DNA of 13,585 bases from Lentisphaerota bacterium (GTDB taxonomy: Bacteria > Verrucomicrobiota > Kiritimatiellia > UBA8416 > JAFGTH01): contig JAFGTH010000246.1 in the NCBI GenBank assembly GCA_016934225.1, forward strand, positions 1 through 13,585. Direction: 5' to 3'. The stretch's first letter is position 1; the number at the start of each line of letters is the position of its first letter. A program made the translations under genes and the position numbers. The notes beneath the pieces were generated by a model, which made no database searches, was not told the DNA's origin, and was given only the letters and a program-made list of their open reading frames with translations. Positions 12,690 through 13,585 of this stretch are shown here, in pieces.

Positions 12690-13585
12690 ATGAAGGTGCC
12701 AGTTAGTTGGCTGAAAGAATATGTTGATTTTGATGTTACTACGCAAGAGTTAGCAAACAGGTTGACTTTTTCGGGTATTGAAGTGGAGAACATCTCGCGA
12801 ATCGGCAGCGGTTGCGAAGGAGTTATCGTCGGCGAGATTCTAAGCTTCGAACCACATCCCGACGCCGCCAGATTGCGACTATGCCGCGTGAATAATGGCG
12901 CTGAGGAATTGCATGTTGTATGCGGGGCCGATAATTTTACCGTCGGCGACAAAGTCGCATTAGCCGGCATCGGAACGGATTTGCCCAATGGGACAAAAAT
13001 ACGAAAGGCCAAAATACGCGGACAGGTTTCGGAGGGAATGCTGTGCGCGGAAGATGAGTTGGGGCTCTCGTCCGATCATTCGGGTATAATGATATTGCCT
13101 CAGAAGACATCTGCCGGCACACCGCTTGTTGATGTCATTGGTCCGCCCGACGACGTGCTTGAAGTGGAGATAACGTGGAATCGAGCGGATTGCCTGAGCA
13201 TGATAGGCATAGCCAGAGAAATTGCTGCGCTATTCGGTTCGTCGCTTCGATTACCAAAAACGGACATTAACGAGGAGGGTATTCCAGTGGCTGATATGGC
13301 CGACGTACGGGTCGAAGCGCCGGAATTGTGTCCGCGTTATACCGCGCGAGTTATGACGGATGTGAAAGTGGCGCCAAGTCCCATGTGGATGCAGAGGCGG
13401 CTGAGCATGTGCGGAGTCAGGCCCATATCCAACATTGTAGATATCACAAATTATGTTTTGCTCGAGTGTGGTCATCCGTTACATGCATTTGATTATGATT
13501 TATTGTCCGGCCACAAAATTGTTGTTCGACGGGCAAAGAACGGCGAGCGGATGACAACGCTGGATGGTGAGGAGCGCTTATTGAC
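12690..13585 (+). CDS. pheT: Phenylalanine-tRNA ligase beta subunit, N-terminal 298 residues (cut by the window edge)
   Basis: The open frame runs from ATG 12690 to the window end without a stop. The start MKVPVSWLKEYVDFD is typical of PheT. Residues about 39-150 form the tRNA-binding EMAP/OB-fold domain, with the HPDAARLRLCRV stretch and the ending SEGMLCAEDELGL-SSDH. NRADCLSMIGIAREIAAL begins the next domain, and CGVRPISNIVDITNYVLLE (about 253-271) with GHPLHAFDYDLL marks the B3/B4 editing domain. AGGGA (12676-12680) precedes the ATG by 9 bases. A complete PheT has about 800 residues, so over half lies outside. It is co-transcribed with pheS. Confidence 0.96.
   Translation, partial: MKVPVSWLKEYVDFDVTTQELANRLTFSGIEVENISRIGSGCEGVIVGEILSFEPHPDAARLRLCRVNNGAEELHVVCGADNFTVGDKVALAGIGTDLPNGTKIRKAKIRGQVSEGMLCAEDELGLSSDHSGIMILPQKTSAGTPLVDVIGPPDDVLEVEITWNRADCLSMIGIAREIAALFGSSLRLPKTDINEEGIPVADMADVRVEAPELCPRYTARVMTDVKVAPSPMWMQRRLSMCGVRPISNIVDITNYVLLECGHPLHAFDYDLLSGHKIVVRRAKNGERMTTLDGEERLL

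Overview
The window looks like a bacterial chromosome of moderate GC. Its gene content would fit the Planctomycetota-Verrucomicrobiota-Lentisphaerota-Kiritimatiellota group: a C-terminal layout like inter-alpha-trypsin inhibitor heavy chains in a VWA protein, a large periplasmic TPR protein and an ExbB with a signal peptide. That placement is an inference from gene style, not a proof. I see no insertion sequence, CRISPR array, tRNA or rRNA gene. Several genes use non-ATG starts (TTG for the DUF1015 gene and thrS, ATC for infC).

Left part (1-8446). A truncated HAD-superfamily hydrolase gene runs leftward from 487 and leaves the window. Divergently, a good sigma-70-type promoter (636-665), overlapped by a perfect inverted repeat, starts a same-strand series of seven genes: a stand-alone cyclic-nucleotide-binding protein, a stand-alone GNAT acetyltransferase, a DUF1015 protein, ExbB, ExbD, a 793-residue exported TPR protein and a membrane-anchored VWA protein. 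Gaps are at most about 65 bases, the last two genes overlap, and a small hairpin with a T-run (8425-8446) closes the series. The last four genes look like a complete energised envelope machine. An ExbB/ExbD proton channel sits beside a transducer whose single N-terminal helix carries the TonB-type Ser-x-x-x-His signature, but whose periplasmic part is a VWA domain with an intact metal site (MIDAS) instead of a TonB or TolA C-terminal domain. The TPR protein occupies the role CpoB/YbgF has next to Tol-Pal. This is the best candidate here for an undescribed system.

Right part (8475-13585). This is the conserved translation cluster thrS-infC-rpmI-rplT-pheS-pheT, with pheT cut by the window edge. 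thrS has a promoter with two perfect consensus hexamers but only a 15-base spacer, and the encoded ThrRS lacks the usual N-terminal TGS domain while keeping its editing and catalytic residues. infC appears to start with ATC behind a strong Shine-Dalgarno sequence, as expected for IF3 autoregulation. A strong intrinsic terminator lies between rplT and pheS. Its 5' arm could pair instead with a duplicate of its 3' arm inside the last codons of rplT, so pheST may be controlled by an attenuator that senses translation of L20.

The two halves are probably separate transcription units and show no obvious functional link.
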